NCBI GenBank assembly: GCA_016791085.1
Contig: JAEUNN010001172.1
Span: 1-5,534 of the forward strand
Direction of reading: 5' to 3'
Origin: Rhodocyclaceae bacterium
GTDB lineage: Bacteria; Pseudomonadota; Gammaproteobacteria; Burkholderiales; Rhodocyclaceae
DNA length: 5,534 nt
Shown here piece after piece: positions 1 through 5,503 of the stretch. Numbering within the stretch: the stretch's first letter is position 1; every line of letters begins with the position of its first letter. The notes under the pieces are model-generated. The model did no database searches, was not told the DNA's origin, and saw only the letters and a program-made list of their open reading frames with translations. Both the position numbers and the translations under genes were made by a program.

Positions 1-637
1 CATCAAGCGCCAGGGCGGGAAAATCATCGCCATCACCGGCAATGCCGCGTCCTCGCTGGCACAGGATGCCGACGTACACCTCGACGCGCGCGTCGCGCAG
101 GAAGCTTGCCCGCTCAATCTGGCGCCGACTGCCAGCACCACAGCGGCCCTGGCACTGGGCGACGCGCTGGCGGTCGCGCTGCTCGATGCGCGCGGGTTCG
201 GCGCCGACGATTTCGCGCGCTCGCACCCGGGCGGCCGACTGGGTCGGCGTTTGCTCACCCATGTCGGCGACGTGATGCGGGTGCGCGAGCGGGTTCCGTC
301 GGTTGAGCCGCATACCCCGGTCAGCGAAGCCGTGCTGGCCATATCGCGCGGCGGCATGGGCATGACCGCCGTGCTGGATGCCGACGACTGCGTGATCGGC
401 ATATTTACCGACGGCGACCTGCGCCGCGCCCTGGACCGCGCGGGCGATCTGCGCGCCCTGCGCGTGGAAGCCGTCATGACGCGCGGTCCGCGCGCCATAG
501 GTCCGGAGCGCCTGGCCGTGGAGGCGGTAGAAATGATGGAAAACCACCGCATCAACCAGTTGCTGGTGACCGATAGCGAGAACCGTCTGTTGGGCGGCCT
601 GACCACGCACGACCTGCTGCAAGCCAAGGTGATCTGA
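1..637 (+). CDS. kdsD: Arabinose-5-phosphate isomerase KdsD (KpsF/GutQ family), 5'-truncated by the window edge
   Basis: This enzyme interconverts D-ribulose 5-phosphate and D-arabinose 5-phosphate in the cytoplasm, the first step toward KDO for the LPS inner core. The frame opens at base 2 and gives 211 residues up to TGA 635-637; about 115 N-terminal residues are missing compared with the roughly 328-residue family length. The visible part holds the end of the SIS sugar-isomerase domain, including the family signatures EACPLNLAPTAST and RSHPGGRLGRRLL. The Glu of the first and the His of the second are 41 residues apart, as for E152 and H193 of E. coli KdsD. Two CBS domains follow, roughly encoded at 260-450 and 455-630, each ending in a T(D/H)xDL-like motif (FTDGDL and TTHDL). 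The stop overlaps the kdsC start (TGATG), so the two are translationally coupled. The CBS pair separates it from SIS-only isomerases. GutQ is the main alternative, but linkage to kdsC favours KdsD. Confidence 0.95.
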   Translation, partial: IKRQGGKIIAITGNAASSLAQDADVHLDARVAQEACPLNLAPTASTTAALALGDALAVALLDARGFGADDFARSHPGGRLGRRLLTHVGDVMRVRERVPSVEPHTPVSEAVLAISRGGMGMTAVLDADDCVIGIFTDGDLRRALDRAGDLRALRVEAVMTRGPRAIGPERLAVEAVEMMENHRINQLLVTDSENRLLGGLTTHDLLQAKVI

Positions 638-1137
638 TGCGCTACCGCGATAAAGCTGCCCGCCTGCGCCTGCTGGGCCTGGACGTCGATGGTGTACTGA
701 CCGACGGCAGTTTATGGTTCGACGCCCAGGGCGAAGTGCTCAAGGCGTTTTCCAGCCAGGACGGCCACGGCATCAAAATGCTGCAGGAAGCCGGCGTGGC
801 GGTGGCCATCGTGACCGGCCGCAGCGCCGACGCGGTACAGCGGCGCGCCACCAATCTGGGCGTGCGGCAACTTGCACTGGGTGTCACCGACAAGGTGGCC
901 GCACTGACAGGCTTTGCGGCCGAACTTGGCGTGACGCTGGCCGAATGCGGCTATGTCGGCGATGACGTGGTCGATCTTCCGGTGCTCACCGCGTGCGGAT
1001 TTTCCGCCACCGTCGCGGATGCCCACCGCGAGGTCAGGCGGCGCGTCGATTACGTTGCCGAGGCCGGCGGCGGACGCGGCGCGGTACGCGAAATTTGCGA
1101 GTTGATACTTGCCGCGCGCGGCAGCGCATCGAGTTGA
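637..1137 (+). CDS. kdsC: 3-deoxy-D-manno-octulosonate-8-phosphate phosphatase KdsC
   Basis: KdsC hydrolyses KDO 8-phosphate to KDO and phosphate in the cytoplasm; KDO is then activated to CMP-KDO for the LPS inner core. The 166-residue protein is a C0-type HAD phosphatase with little or no cap domain, the kind that works as a tetramer. HAD motif I is DVDGVLTDG with nucleophile D16 and general acid D18; motif II is T60 in VTGR; motif III is K86 in TDKVAAL; motif IV is GDDVVD with D109, D110 and D113 for Mg binding. The C-terminal GGGRGAVRE (144-152) is typical of KdsC. At 166 residues it lacks the N-terminal extension of the 188-residue E. coli protein, which is common outside enterics. The ATG shares its A with the kdsD stop codon, and AAGG at 626-629 sits 7 nt upstream, so the start is well supported. 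Confidence 0.96.
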   Translation: MRYRDKAARLRLLGLDVDGVLTDGSLWFDAQGEVLKAFSSQDGHGIKMLQEAGVAVAIVTGRSADAVQRRATNLGVRQLALGVTDKVAALTGFAAELGVTLAECGYVGDDVVDLPVLTACGFSATVADAHREVRRRVDYVAEAGGGRGAVREICELILAARGSASS

Positions 1138-1156
1138 GCGCGGGGTTCGACGGCCC

Positions 1157-1726
1157 ATGCGCGTACGCACCGCCAATCTGTTTCCGCTCATCGTGCTGGC
1201 CCTGCTGCTGGGGCTTACCTACTGGCTCAGGCAGGCGGCCGAAGTCGGCACGCCCGAGCGCAGCGGCAAAACCCGGCACGATCCCGACAGCATCGTCGAA
1301 AACGTTTCGATGCGCCGGTTCGGCCCCGATGGCACGCTGCAAAGTGAACTGGCGGCCGTGCGGCTGGTACATTATGCGGACGACGACAGCAGCGTCGTCG
1401 ATGCGCCCAACTACGTGCTGGCGAATCGCGACGGGCCGCTGCGTGTCAGCGCCGACACGGCCCGCATCGTCAAGGAGGGCAAGCGCGTTGAACTCGAAAA
1501 CAACGTCGTGCTGCGGCAAGCCGCGCAGCGCGGCAAAGCCGAACGCATTTTGACGACCACGCGTCTGACGGTATTTCCCGACGACGAACTGGCGCGTACC
1601 GATGCGCCGGTCCAAATCGTCGAGGGCAAATCGCGCCTGCACGGGGTCGGCCTCGAGGCCGACGGCATCAATGGCAGGGTAAGCCTGCAAAGCCGCGTGA
1701 GCGGTACATTCGACAGCAGGAAATGA
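1157..1726 (+). CDS. lptC: LPS export system protein LptC
   Basis: LptC is the bitopic inner-membrane component of the Lpt machine; it receives LPS from the LptB2FG transporter and hands it to LptA. The frame is open back to an ATG at 1109, but that would overlap kdsC and put a charged stretch before the membrane segment. The ATG at 1157 gives 189 residues, close to the usual length of about 190. This form begins with a short basic segment (RVRT), one transmembrane helix at about residues 8-24 (LFPLIVLALLLGLTYWL), then a periplasmic beta-jellyroll domain. The family motif HDPDSIVENVSMRRFGPDG and a downstream HYADDDS fit LptC. It starts 19 bp after the kdsC stop, with only a weak GGGG-type ribosome site at about 1142-1145, so translation probably relies on coupling. 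Its TGA overlaps the ATG at 1723. Confidence 0.93.
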   Translation: MRVRTANLFPLIVLALLLGLTYWLRQAAEVGTPERSGKTRHDPDSIVENVSMRRFGPDGTLQSELAAVRLVHYADDDSSVVDAPNYVLANRDGPLRVSADTARIVKEGKRVELENNVVLRQAAQRGKAERILTTTRLTVFPDDELARTDAPVQIVEGKSRLHGVGLEADGINGRVSLQSRVSGTFDSRK

Positions 1727-1731
1727 ATTCC

Positions 1732-2331
1732 ATGGATTTTCGCCGCTACGCCTTCGTACTGTTGCTCGTGTCGGCCGCCAATGTGCAGGCCGAGCGCGCC
1801 GACCGCTCCAAGCCGGTCAATCTCGAGGCCGACAAGGTCACCGTCGACGACAAGAACAAGGTGCATATTTTCGAAGGACGCGTGTCGCTTACCCAGGGCA
1901 CCCTGAGCTTGCGCGCCGACAAACTGGTGGTCACGCAGGACCCGGACGGCTTCCAGAAAGGCGTGGCCTACGGCAGCAGCCAGCTGGCGCGTTTCCGGCA
2001 GAAGCGCGAAGGCCGCGACGAATGGGTGGAAGGTGAGGCGGAACGCATCGAATACGATGCGCGCTCGGAAAACGCGCGCTTTTTCAATCGCGCCTTCGTG
2101 CGCAGCGGCCAGGACGAAGTGCGTGGCCAGTACATACAGTACGACGGCATCACCGAAAATTACATCGTCACGAACGGCCCCAACGCCAGCACCGTCGCCA
2201 ATACGGGCGGCCGCGACACGCGCGTGAAGGCGGTCATACAGCCGCGCACCAAGGACGAAGCGAAACCCGCCGCGCCCGGCGCCGCGCTGCAACCGGCGCC
2301 GGCTTTGCCGGCCGTGCCGGGCAAAAATTGA
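1732..2331 (+). CDS. lptA: LPS transport periplasmic bridge protein LptA
   Basis: LptA forms the periplasmic beta-jellyroll bridge that carries LPS from LptC to LptD at the outer membrane. The 199-residue protein has a signal peptide (basic MDFRR, hydrophobic YAFVLLLVSAANV, cleavage probably after VQA at residue 20). An OstA/LptA domain runs from about 26 to 165, with the recognisable stretches PVNLEADKVTVDD, FEGRVSLTQGTLSLRADKL and ERIEYDARSENARFF. A Pro/Ala-rich tail covers about 174-199. Two starts compete: ATG 1723, overlapping the lptC stop, and ATG 1732. The only Shine-Dalgarno, AGGAA at 1718-1722, touches ATG 1723 with no spacer but lies 9 nt from ATG 1732, so 1732 is preferred; the difference is three residues (MNS). 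It is the last recognisable gene of this operon in the window, and lptB does not follow. Confidence 0.95.
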   Translation: MDFRRYAFVLLLVSAANVQAERADRSKPVNLEADKVTVDDKNKVHIFEGRVSLTQGTLSLRADKLVVTQDPDGFQKGVAYGSSQLARFRQKREGRDEWVEGEAERIEYDARSENARFFNRAFVRSGQDEVRGQYIQYDGITENYIVTNGPNASTVANTGGRDTRVKAVIQPRTKDEAKPAAPGAALQPAPALPAVPGKN

Positions 2332-2407
2332 CGCGCCGGCGCAGCGGCTTATCCGCCCAGACGCCGCACCCGGACCCGCATGAGCCCTGAACGCCGGCCC
2401 GGCCCGA

Positions 2408-2433
2408 TGCGGGGCGCGCAGCACAGCCCCGCA
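2408..2433. repeat. Inverted repeat, 8-bp perfect stem
   Basis: TGCGGGGC at 2408-2415 pairs perfectly with GCCCCGCA at 2426-2433 across a 10-nt loop. It lies 77 bp after the lptA stop and has no T-tract on either side, so it is not a standard intrinsic terminator. It may be a structured mRNA 3' end or simply a by-product of the GC-rich spacer. Confidence 0.45.
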
Positions 2434-2514
2434 GACGCGGGCAAACCCGATTCTATGCCTGCCAGGCACAGGCGCGACCGGCTGCGCGCACGCCACCAGC
2501 CGGAGCTGCACTGA

Positions 2515-2547
2515 GGCGCTGCGCCTGCGGCCGCCGCGCGCAGCGCC
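2515..2547. repeat. Inverted repeat, 10-bp perfect stem, upstream of the enoyl-CoA hydratase gene
   Basis: GGCGCTGCGC at 2515-2524 is the exact reverse complement of GCGCAGCGCC at 2538-2547. The 13-nt loop itself contains the palindrome GCGGCCGC (2527-2534), so the structure could fold further. It ends 40 bp before the start codon at 2588. There is no U-tract after the stem, so it would be an atypical terminator of LPS-operon read-through, an mRNA-stability element, or an element in the hydratase leader. Its role cannot be decided from sequence alone. Confidence 0.5.
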
Positions 2548-2587
2548 CGTTGCGGGCCCGTTTCACATCATTCCGCGAGGCACTTCT

Positions 2588-3364
2588 ATGGACTACCAAA
2601 ACATTCTTGTCGAAACCCATGGCAAGGTTGGTCTTATCAGGCTGAATCGTCCCGGCGCGCTCAATGCGCTCAATGACGCGCTCATCGACGAATTGGGCCA
2701 GGCGCTGGAAGGGTTCGAGGCCGACGCGAATATTTCCGCGATGGTGATCACCGGCTCAGAAAAGGCATTCGCAGCCGGCGCCGACATCCAGGCCATGAAA
2801 AACTACGGCTACATGGACGCCTACCTGCCGGATTTCATCACCCGCAACTGGGAGCGCGTACGCAATTGCCGCAAGCCCGTGATCGCCGCGGTGGCCGGCT
2901 ATGCGCTGGGCGGCGGCTGCGAACTGGCCATGTCCTGCGACATGATCATCGCCGCCGACACGGCCAGATTTGGCCAGCCCGAAATCAAGCTGGGCACCTT
3001 GCCCGGTGCCGGCGGCACGCAGCGCCTGACGCGCGCGGTCGGCAAATCCAAAGCCATGGAATTGTGTCTGACGGGCCGCTTCATGGACGCCGTGGAAGCC
3101 GAACGCGCCGGCCTCGTGGCACGCGTGGTGCCGGCCGACAAGCTGGTCGAAGATGCCATGGCGACCGCCGCCACGATTGCCGAATTTTCACTGCCGGTAA
3201 TCATGATGGTGAAAGAAGCCGTGAACCGTGCCTTCGAATCGTCCTTGGCCGAAGGCCTGCTGTTCGAGCGCCGCCTGTTCCATGCTTCGTTCGCGCTGGA
3301 AGACCAGAAAGAAGGCATGCAGGCCTTCGCCGAAAAGCGCAAGGCGCAATTTCGCAACCGCTAG
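2588..3364 (+). CDS. Enoyl-CoA hydratase (crotonase superfamily)
   Basis: This 258-residue cytoplasmic enzyme should add water across the double bond of a trans-2-enoyl-CoA, giving a 3-hydroxyacyl-CoA in beta-oxidation or a similar acyl-CoA pathway. The length is normal for a single-domain crotonase. The oxyanion-hole loop FAAGAD is at residues 61-66 and the second loop ALGGGCELAM at 106-115. Both catalytic glutamates of true hydratases are present, E112 and E132 (in GQPEIKLGTLPGAGGTQRL), with the same 20-residue spacing as E144 and E164 of rat mitochondrial hydratase. This argues for hydratase rather than isomerase or dehydrogenase activity. The ATG has a good ribosome site, GAGG at 2577-2580 with a 7-nt spacer. 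The gene stands alone, 256 bp after lptA and convergent with the dehydrogenase gene. No neighbour shows which acyl-CoA it uses; PaaF-like or general FadB-like roles are both possible. Confidence 0.95.
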   Translation: MDYQNILVETHGKVGLIRLNRPGALNALNDALIDELGQALEGFEADANISAMVITGSEKAFAAGADIQAMKNYGYMDAYLPDFITRNWERVRNCRKPVIAAVAGYALGGGCELAMSCDMIIAADTARFGQPEIKLGTLPGAGGTQRLTRAVGKSKAMELCLTGRFMDAVEAERAGLVARVVPADKLVEDAMATAATIAEFSLPVIMMVKEAVNRAFESSLAEGLLFERRLFHASFALEDQKEGMQAFAEKRKAQFRNR

Positions 3365-3402
3365 TCGCGCTGCCGCTACGTCCGATCGGCCCGATCCACT
3401 TT

Positions 3403-3418
3403 GGCACAAACCTGTGCC
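3403..3418 (+). repeat. Small hairpin after the enoyl-CoA hydratase gene
   Basis: GGCACA (3403-3408) and TGTGCC (3413-3418) form a perfect 6-bp stem with a 4-nt loop, 38 bp after the hydratase stop. No T-run follows on the + strand, so it is at best a weak 3'-end structure. No better + strand terminator is visible before the convergent gene. Confidence 0.3.
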
Positions 3419-3474
3419 GCGGGCTGCTACACGGCCTGTGCTATTGTTGCAGTCTGGAGTAGGCTGGACTGAGC

Positions 3475-3503
3475 AAAAAAAAAGCCGGTCCAGAGGACCG
3501 GCT
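3475..3503 (-). terminator. Rho-independent terminator of the PQQ-dependent alcohol dehydrogenase gene
   Basis: Read on the - strand, the stem AGCCGGTCC / GGACCGGCT (nine perfect pairs, 3-nt TCT loop, 3503-3483) runs directly into a T-tract of nine bases (3483-3475, the first also pairing at the stem base). This is the classic GC-stem plus U-run layout. It lies 111 bp beyond the dehydrogenase stop codon. On the + strand the stem has A's before it and no T-run after it, so it is directional. An outer pair, CTGAGC (3469-3474) with GCTCAG (3501-3506), could form a competing fold around the A/T tract. Confidence 0.9.
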
Positions 3504-3510
3504 CAGAGGC

Positions 3511-3540
3511 GGATGCCCCGCTCAGGGAAGCGTTGCATCC
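3511..3540 (-). other. Two-tier stem-loop in the 3' UTR of the dehydrogenase mRNA
   Basis: GGATGC (3511-3516) pairs with GCATCC (3535-3540), and inside it CGCT (3519-3522) pairs with AGCG (3529-3532) around a 6-nt loop. The two stems are separated by a symmetrical 2x2 internal loop (AA opposite GG in the - strand transcript, which could form tandem A-G mismatches). It sits between the terminator and a longer hairpin next to the stop codon. I do not recognise it as a known RNA family. Confidence 0.4.
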
Positions 3541-3574
3541 GAGGGAGGACTGTTAGCTGCCGATACTTTTCAGG

Positions 3575-3601
3575 CACCCGCCGCGCGCCGCGCGGCGGGT
3601 G
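3575..3601 (-). other. 12-bp perfect hairpin just after the dehydrogenase stop codon
   Basis: CACCCGCCGCGC (3575-3586) and GCGCGGCGGGTG (3590-3601) are exact reverse complements separated by only three bases. The stem begins 12 nt past the stop codon at 3614-3616 on the - strand. No T-run follows in either direction, so it is not an intrinsic terminator by itself. A stable 3' hairpin of this kind is commonly a block to 3' exonucleases; that role is inferred. Confidence 0.55.
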
Positions 3602-3613
3602 AGCCCGTATCGA

Positions 3614-5371
3614 TCAGCTCTTGTGCAGCTTGAACACCCAGACGGAACCGCCCTGGTTCAGGAAATTGACCTTCTTGGCAACGTCGCCACCCCACAGCGG
3701 GACGGCGCCGCCCCAGCCGGAAACCACGGCCACGTATTGCACGCCGCCTTCTTCCCAGGTGACGGGCGGGGCAACGATGCCGGTACCGGTCTGGAAGTGC
3801 CACAGCTCCTTGCCGGTCTTGGCATCCAGCGCCTTCAGGTAGCCTTCAGGCGTTCCGTAGAACACCAGGCCGCCCTTGGTGGCGAGCACGCCGCCCCACA
3901 GCGGAGCATTGTTCTTGGCTTCCCAGACGATCTTGCCGTTCATCGGATCGACCGCGCGCAGGGCGCCGATGTACTCGTCGTTGATGGTCTTGATCGTGAA
4001 GCCGGCACCCAGGTAGGCCGCGCCCTTCTTGTAGCTGATGGGCTCGTTCCAGATTTCCATGCCCCACTCGTTGGCCGGAACGTAGAACAGGCCGGTGTCC
4101 TGGCTGTAGGCCATGGGCATCTGGTTCTTGCCACCCAGGAAGGACGGCGCGGCAAACACCACTTCACCCTTCTTGCCATCGGCGCTCTTGGCCGGGTCGC
4201 CCGGACGATTGGCGTCGACGAATTTCGGACGGCCAGTGTTGAGGTCGATGCCCGACGCCCAGGTGATCTTGTTCACGAACGGGAAGGCGTTCACGAGCTT
4301 GCCGGTCTTGGCGTCATTCACGAAGAAGAAGCCATTGCGGTCAGCCTTGCCGCCCAGCATGCGGCCATCTTTGGTCTTGAACGTGACGAATTCGTTCACA
4401 CCGTCGAAGTCCCAGCCGTCGTTGGGGGTGTTCTGGTAGTGCCACACGATCTTGCCGGTGGACACGTCGATGGCGACGGTCGAGCAGGAATACAGATTGT
4501 CGCCGGGACGAATGTGGCTGTTCCAGGGCGCCGGGTTACCCGTGCCGAAATAGGCCAGGCCGGTTTCCGCGTTGTAGGTGCCGCCGAGCCAGGTGGAGGC
4601 GCCGCCGGTCTTCCAGAGGTCGCCGGGCCAGCTTTGGTTGGTCGTGCCGGATACGCCATTTTCCGTGGCCTTGCCGTCGGCGTCATACTTGTAGCCCATG
4701 TAGCCTTCGAGCGTGGGACGCATCCAGACCATTTTGCCGGTCTTGGGGTCACGCGCTTCGACGCGGCCAACGATGCCGAATTCGCCGCCGGACACGCCGG
4801 TCAGCAGCAGGCCCTTGGCGATGATGGGCGCGGCGGACAGGGAGTAGCCGGCCTGGAAGTCGTCAACCTTCTGCTTCCACACGACCTTGCCGGTTTCGCG
4901 ATCGAGCGCAACCAGTTGCGCATCCAGCGTGCCGAAAATGACCAGATTGTCAAACAGGGCGGCACCGCGGTTGATTACGTCGCAGCAGGGCATGATGCCG
5001 TCGGGCAGACGGTGTTCGTACTTCCACTTTTCCTTGCCGGTCTTGGTGTCGATCGCGTAGAGGCGCGAATAGGAGGCCGTCACGAACATCGTGCCGTCGG
5101 CGATCACGGGCTGGGATTCCTGACCGCGCTGCTTTTCGCCGCCGAACGACAGCGACCATACCGGCACCAAATCCTTGACGGTTTTGGTATTGACTTGGGT
5201 AAGCGTGCTATAGCGCTGACCCTCGGTGCCCATCCCCCAGCTCAGTACGTCTCCCGTGGTTTTCGCATCGTTGGCGACCATCTGATCGGTAATCGAACCT
5301 GCCTGGGCCACACCTGCGGCGGCAACGCACGCGGACGCAACCAATACGCTCAGCAACTGTTTCTTAAACAC
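3614..5371 (-). CDS. PQQ-dependent alcohol dehydrogenase, ExaA/PedH-type (methanol/ethanol dehydrogenase family), probably lanthanide-dependent
   Basis: A periplasmic quinoprotein that should oxidise primary alcohols to aldehydes using PQQ and a metal ion, passing electrons to a separate cytochrome c. The frame is open to a TTG at 5389, but the Shine-Dalgarno lies inside that extension; the GTG at 5371 gives 585 residues with a clean signal peptide (MFKKQLLSVLVASACVAAAGVAQA, cleavage after residue 24). Numbered from GTG, the vicinal disulfide pair is C129-C130 in MPCCDVINRG. Metal/PQQ ligands are E197 in GGEFG, N279 in GTGNPAPWN and catalytic D321 in GWDFDG; the Arg of DRNG is R345. The residue two after the catalytic Asp is D323, as in lanthanide enzymes (XoxF, PedH, ExaF) and unlike Ala in MxaF. 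Repeated TGK-x-x-W motifs mark an eight-bladed propeller. No CxxCH is present, so it is not a quinohemoprotein. The NPAPWNSHxRPGDNLYS stretch favours the ethanol-type branch over XoxF. Confidence 0.96.
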   Translation of the reverse strand: MFKKQLLSVLVASACVAAAGVAQAGSITDQMVANDAKTTGDVLSWGMGTEGQRYSTLTQVNTKTVKDLVPVWSLSFGGEKQRGQESQPVIADGTMFVTASYSRLYAIDTKTGKEKWKYEHRLPDGIMPCCDVINRGAALFDNLVIFGTLDAQLVALDRETGKVVWKQKVDDFQAGYSLSAAPIIAKGLLLTGVSGGEFGIVGRVEARDPKTGKMVWMRPTLEGYMGYKYDADGKATENGVSGTTNQSWPGDLWKTGGASTWLGGTYNAETGLAYFGTGNPAPWNSHIRPGDNLYSCSTVAIDVSTGKIVWHYQNTPNDGWDFDGVNEFVTFKTKDGRMLGGKADRNGFFFVNDAKTGKLVNAFPFVNKITWASGIDLNTGRPKFVDANRPGDPAKSADGKKGEVVFAAPSFLGGKNQMPMAYSQDTGLFYVPANEWGMEIWNEPISYKKGAAYLGAGFTIKTINDEYIGALRAVDPMNGKIVWEAKNNAPLWGGVLATKGGLVFYGTPEGYLKALDAKTGKELWHFQTGTGIVAPPVTWEEGGVQYVAVVSGWGGAVPLWGGDVAKKVNFLNQGGSVWVFKLHKS

Positions 5372-5376
5372 ACACT

Positions 5377-5384
5377 CCTCCTTT
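5377..5384 (-). promoter_or_regulatory. Strong Shine-Dalgarno that fixes the dehydrogenase start at GTG 5371
   Basis: On the - strand AAAGGAGG reads from 5384 to 5377, near-perfect complementarity to the 16S rRNA 3' end, with a 5-nt spacer to the GTG at 5371-5369. The in-frame TTG at 5389-5387 lies upstream of this site and has no ribosome site of its own. The GTG start also gives a standard basic n-region (MFKK) for the signal peptide. Confidence 0.88.
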
Positions 5385-5449
5385 ATCAATCAAAGTGGGC
5401 GAACCACAGCCCCATTGCCGCGGTTACGGGTTTCCCCCCACCGCACCAT

Positions 5450-5466
5450 AGCAAGCAGCATGCCAG
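5450..5466 (-). promoter_or_regulatory. Sigma-54 (RpoN) -24/-12 promoter for the dehydrogenase gene
   Basis: The - strand reads CTGGCATGCTGCTTGCT from 5466 to 5450. Against the sigma-54 consensus YTGGCACGrNNNTTGCW it matches the whole TGGCA block and the whole TTGCW block, with exactly ten bases between the invariant GG (5464-5463) and GC (5452-5451). Only two less critical positions differ. Transcription would start near 5440, giving a leader of roughly 70 nt before GTG 5371. No credible sigma-70 -35/-10 pair was seen in this region. Sigma-54 promoters need an enhancer-binding activator; neither its gene nor a clear activator site is in the window. Confidence 0.75.
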
Positions 5467-5484
5467 CCGCAGCATTTCGGCTGG
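5463..5484. repeat. Inverted repeat overlapping the -24 element, possible operator
   Basis: CCAGCCG (5463-5469) and CGGCTGG (5478-5484) are exact reverse complements separated by 8 bp. The arm at 5463-5469 includes the GG of the -24 box, so a protein bound here would compete with sigma-54 polymerase. It could equally be a chance dyad; no regulator family is recognised from it. Confidence 0.35.
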
Positions 5485-5489
5485 GCGCA

Positions 5490-5499
5490 GCAAGCTTGC
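5490..5499. repeat. 10-bp perfect palindrome upstream of the sigma-54 promoter
   Basis: GCAAGCTTGC at 5490-5499 is self-complementary. It lies about 26 bp upstream of the -24 GG, closer than most enhancer sites. It sits among several TGGCA-containing words on the - strand (5516-5522, 5497-5503 and the promoter itself). Function is unknown; it is recorded as a candidate protein-binding site. Confidence 0.3.
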
Positions 5500-5503
5500 C
5501 ACT

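Larger units (their letters stand above)
2332..2587. other. GC-rich intergenic spacer between lptA and the enoyl-CoA hydratase gene
   Basis: This 256-bp stretch contains no recognisable gene. It begins with the palindrome GCGCCGGCGC at 2333-2342, holds two perfect hairpins (2408-2433 and 2515-2547), and ends with the ribosome site of the next gene (GAGG at 2577-2580, 7 nt before the ATG). A 44-codon + strand ORF at 2380-2514 has no ribosome site and an Arg/Pro-rich low-complexity product, so I do not call it a gene. I see no remnant of lptB or any ABC ATPase motif. No convincing sigma-70 promoter for the downstream gene was found, although one may lie here. Confidence 0.6.

Noticed and set aside
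1109..1156. 16-residue N-terminal extension of lptC from ATG 1109
   Set aside because: It would overlap the kdsC 3' end by 29 bp and put an Arg-rich stretch before the membrane helix; ATG 1157 gives the usual LptC length.
1034..1690. - strand open frame of 218 codons across kdsC and lptC
   Set aside because: It is a shadow of the sense genes, with no ribosome site or recognisable protein motif.
2281..2331. GCCGGC-TTT-GCCGGC hairpin at the end of lptA as a terminator
   Set aside because: It lies inside the coding sequence of the Pro/Ala-rich tail, has only 6-bp arms and no T-run; it is explained by GC-rich Ala/Pro codons.
1411..2511. Long - strand open frame of 366 codons across lptC, lptA and the spacer
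   Set aside because: It lies antisense to two well-recognised genes, its product is Arg/Ala/Gly-rich with no family signature, and long antisense frames are expected in GC-rich coding DNA.
2380..2514. Small 44-codon + strand ORF between lptA and the hydratase gene
   Set aside because: There is no Shine-Dalgarno, the composition is Arg/Pro/His-rich with no signal peptide or membrane segment, and it runs through a hairpin; chance is the simplest explanation.
2550..2587. Sigma-70 promoter for the hydratase gene, TTGCGG as -35
   Set aside because: No -10-like hexamer occurs at 16-18 bp; the nearest AT-rich word is only about 10 bp away.
3474..3506. Terminator serving the + strand hydratase gene
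   Set aside because: The A-run precedes the stem on the + strand and TCAGAGG follows it, so only the - strand transcript gains a U-tract.
5490..5503. Second sigma-54 promoter in TGGCAAGCTTGCTGCG on the - strand
   Set aside because: The GG-N10-GC spacing is present, but the -12 block is CTGC rather than TTGC; the site at 5450-5466 is clearly better and better placed.
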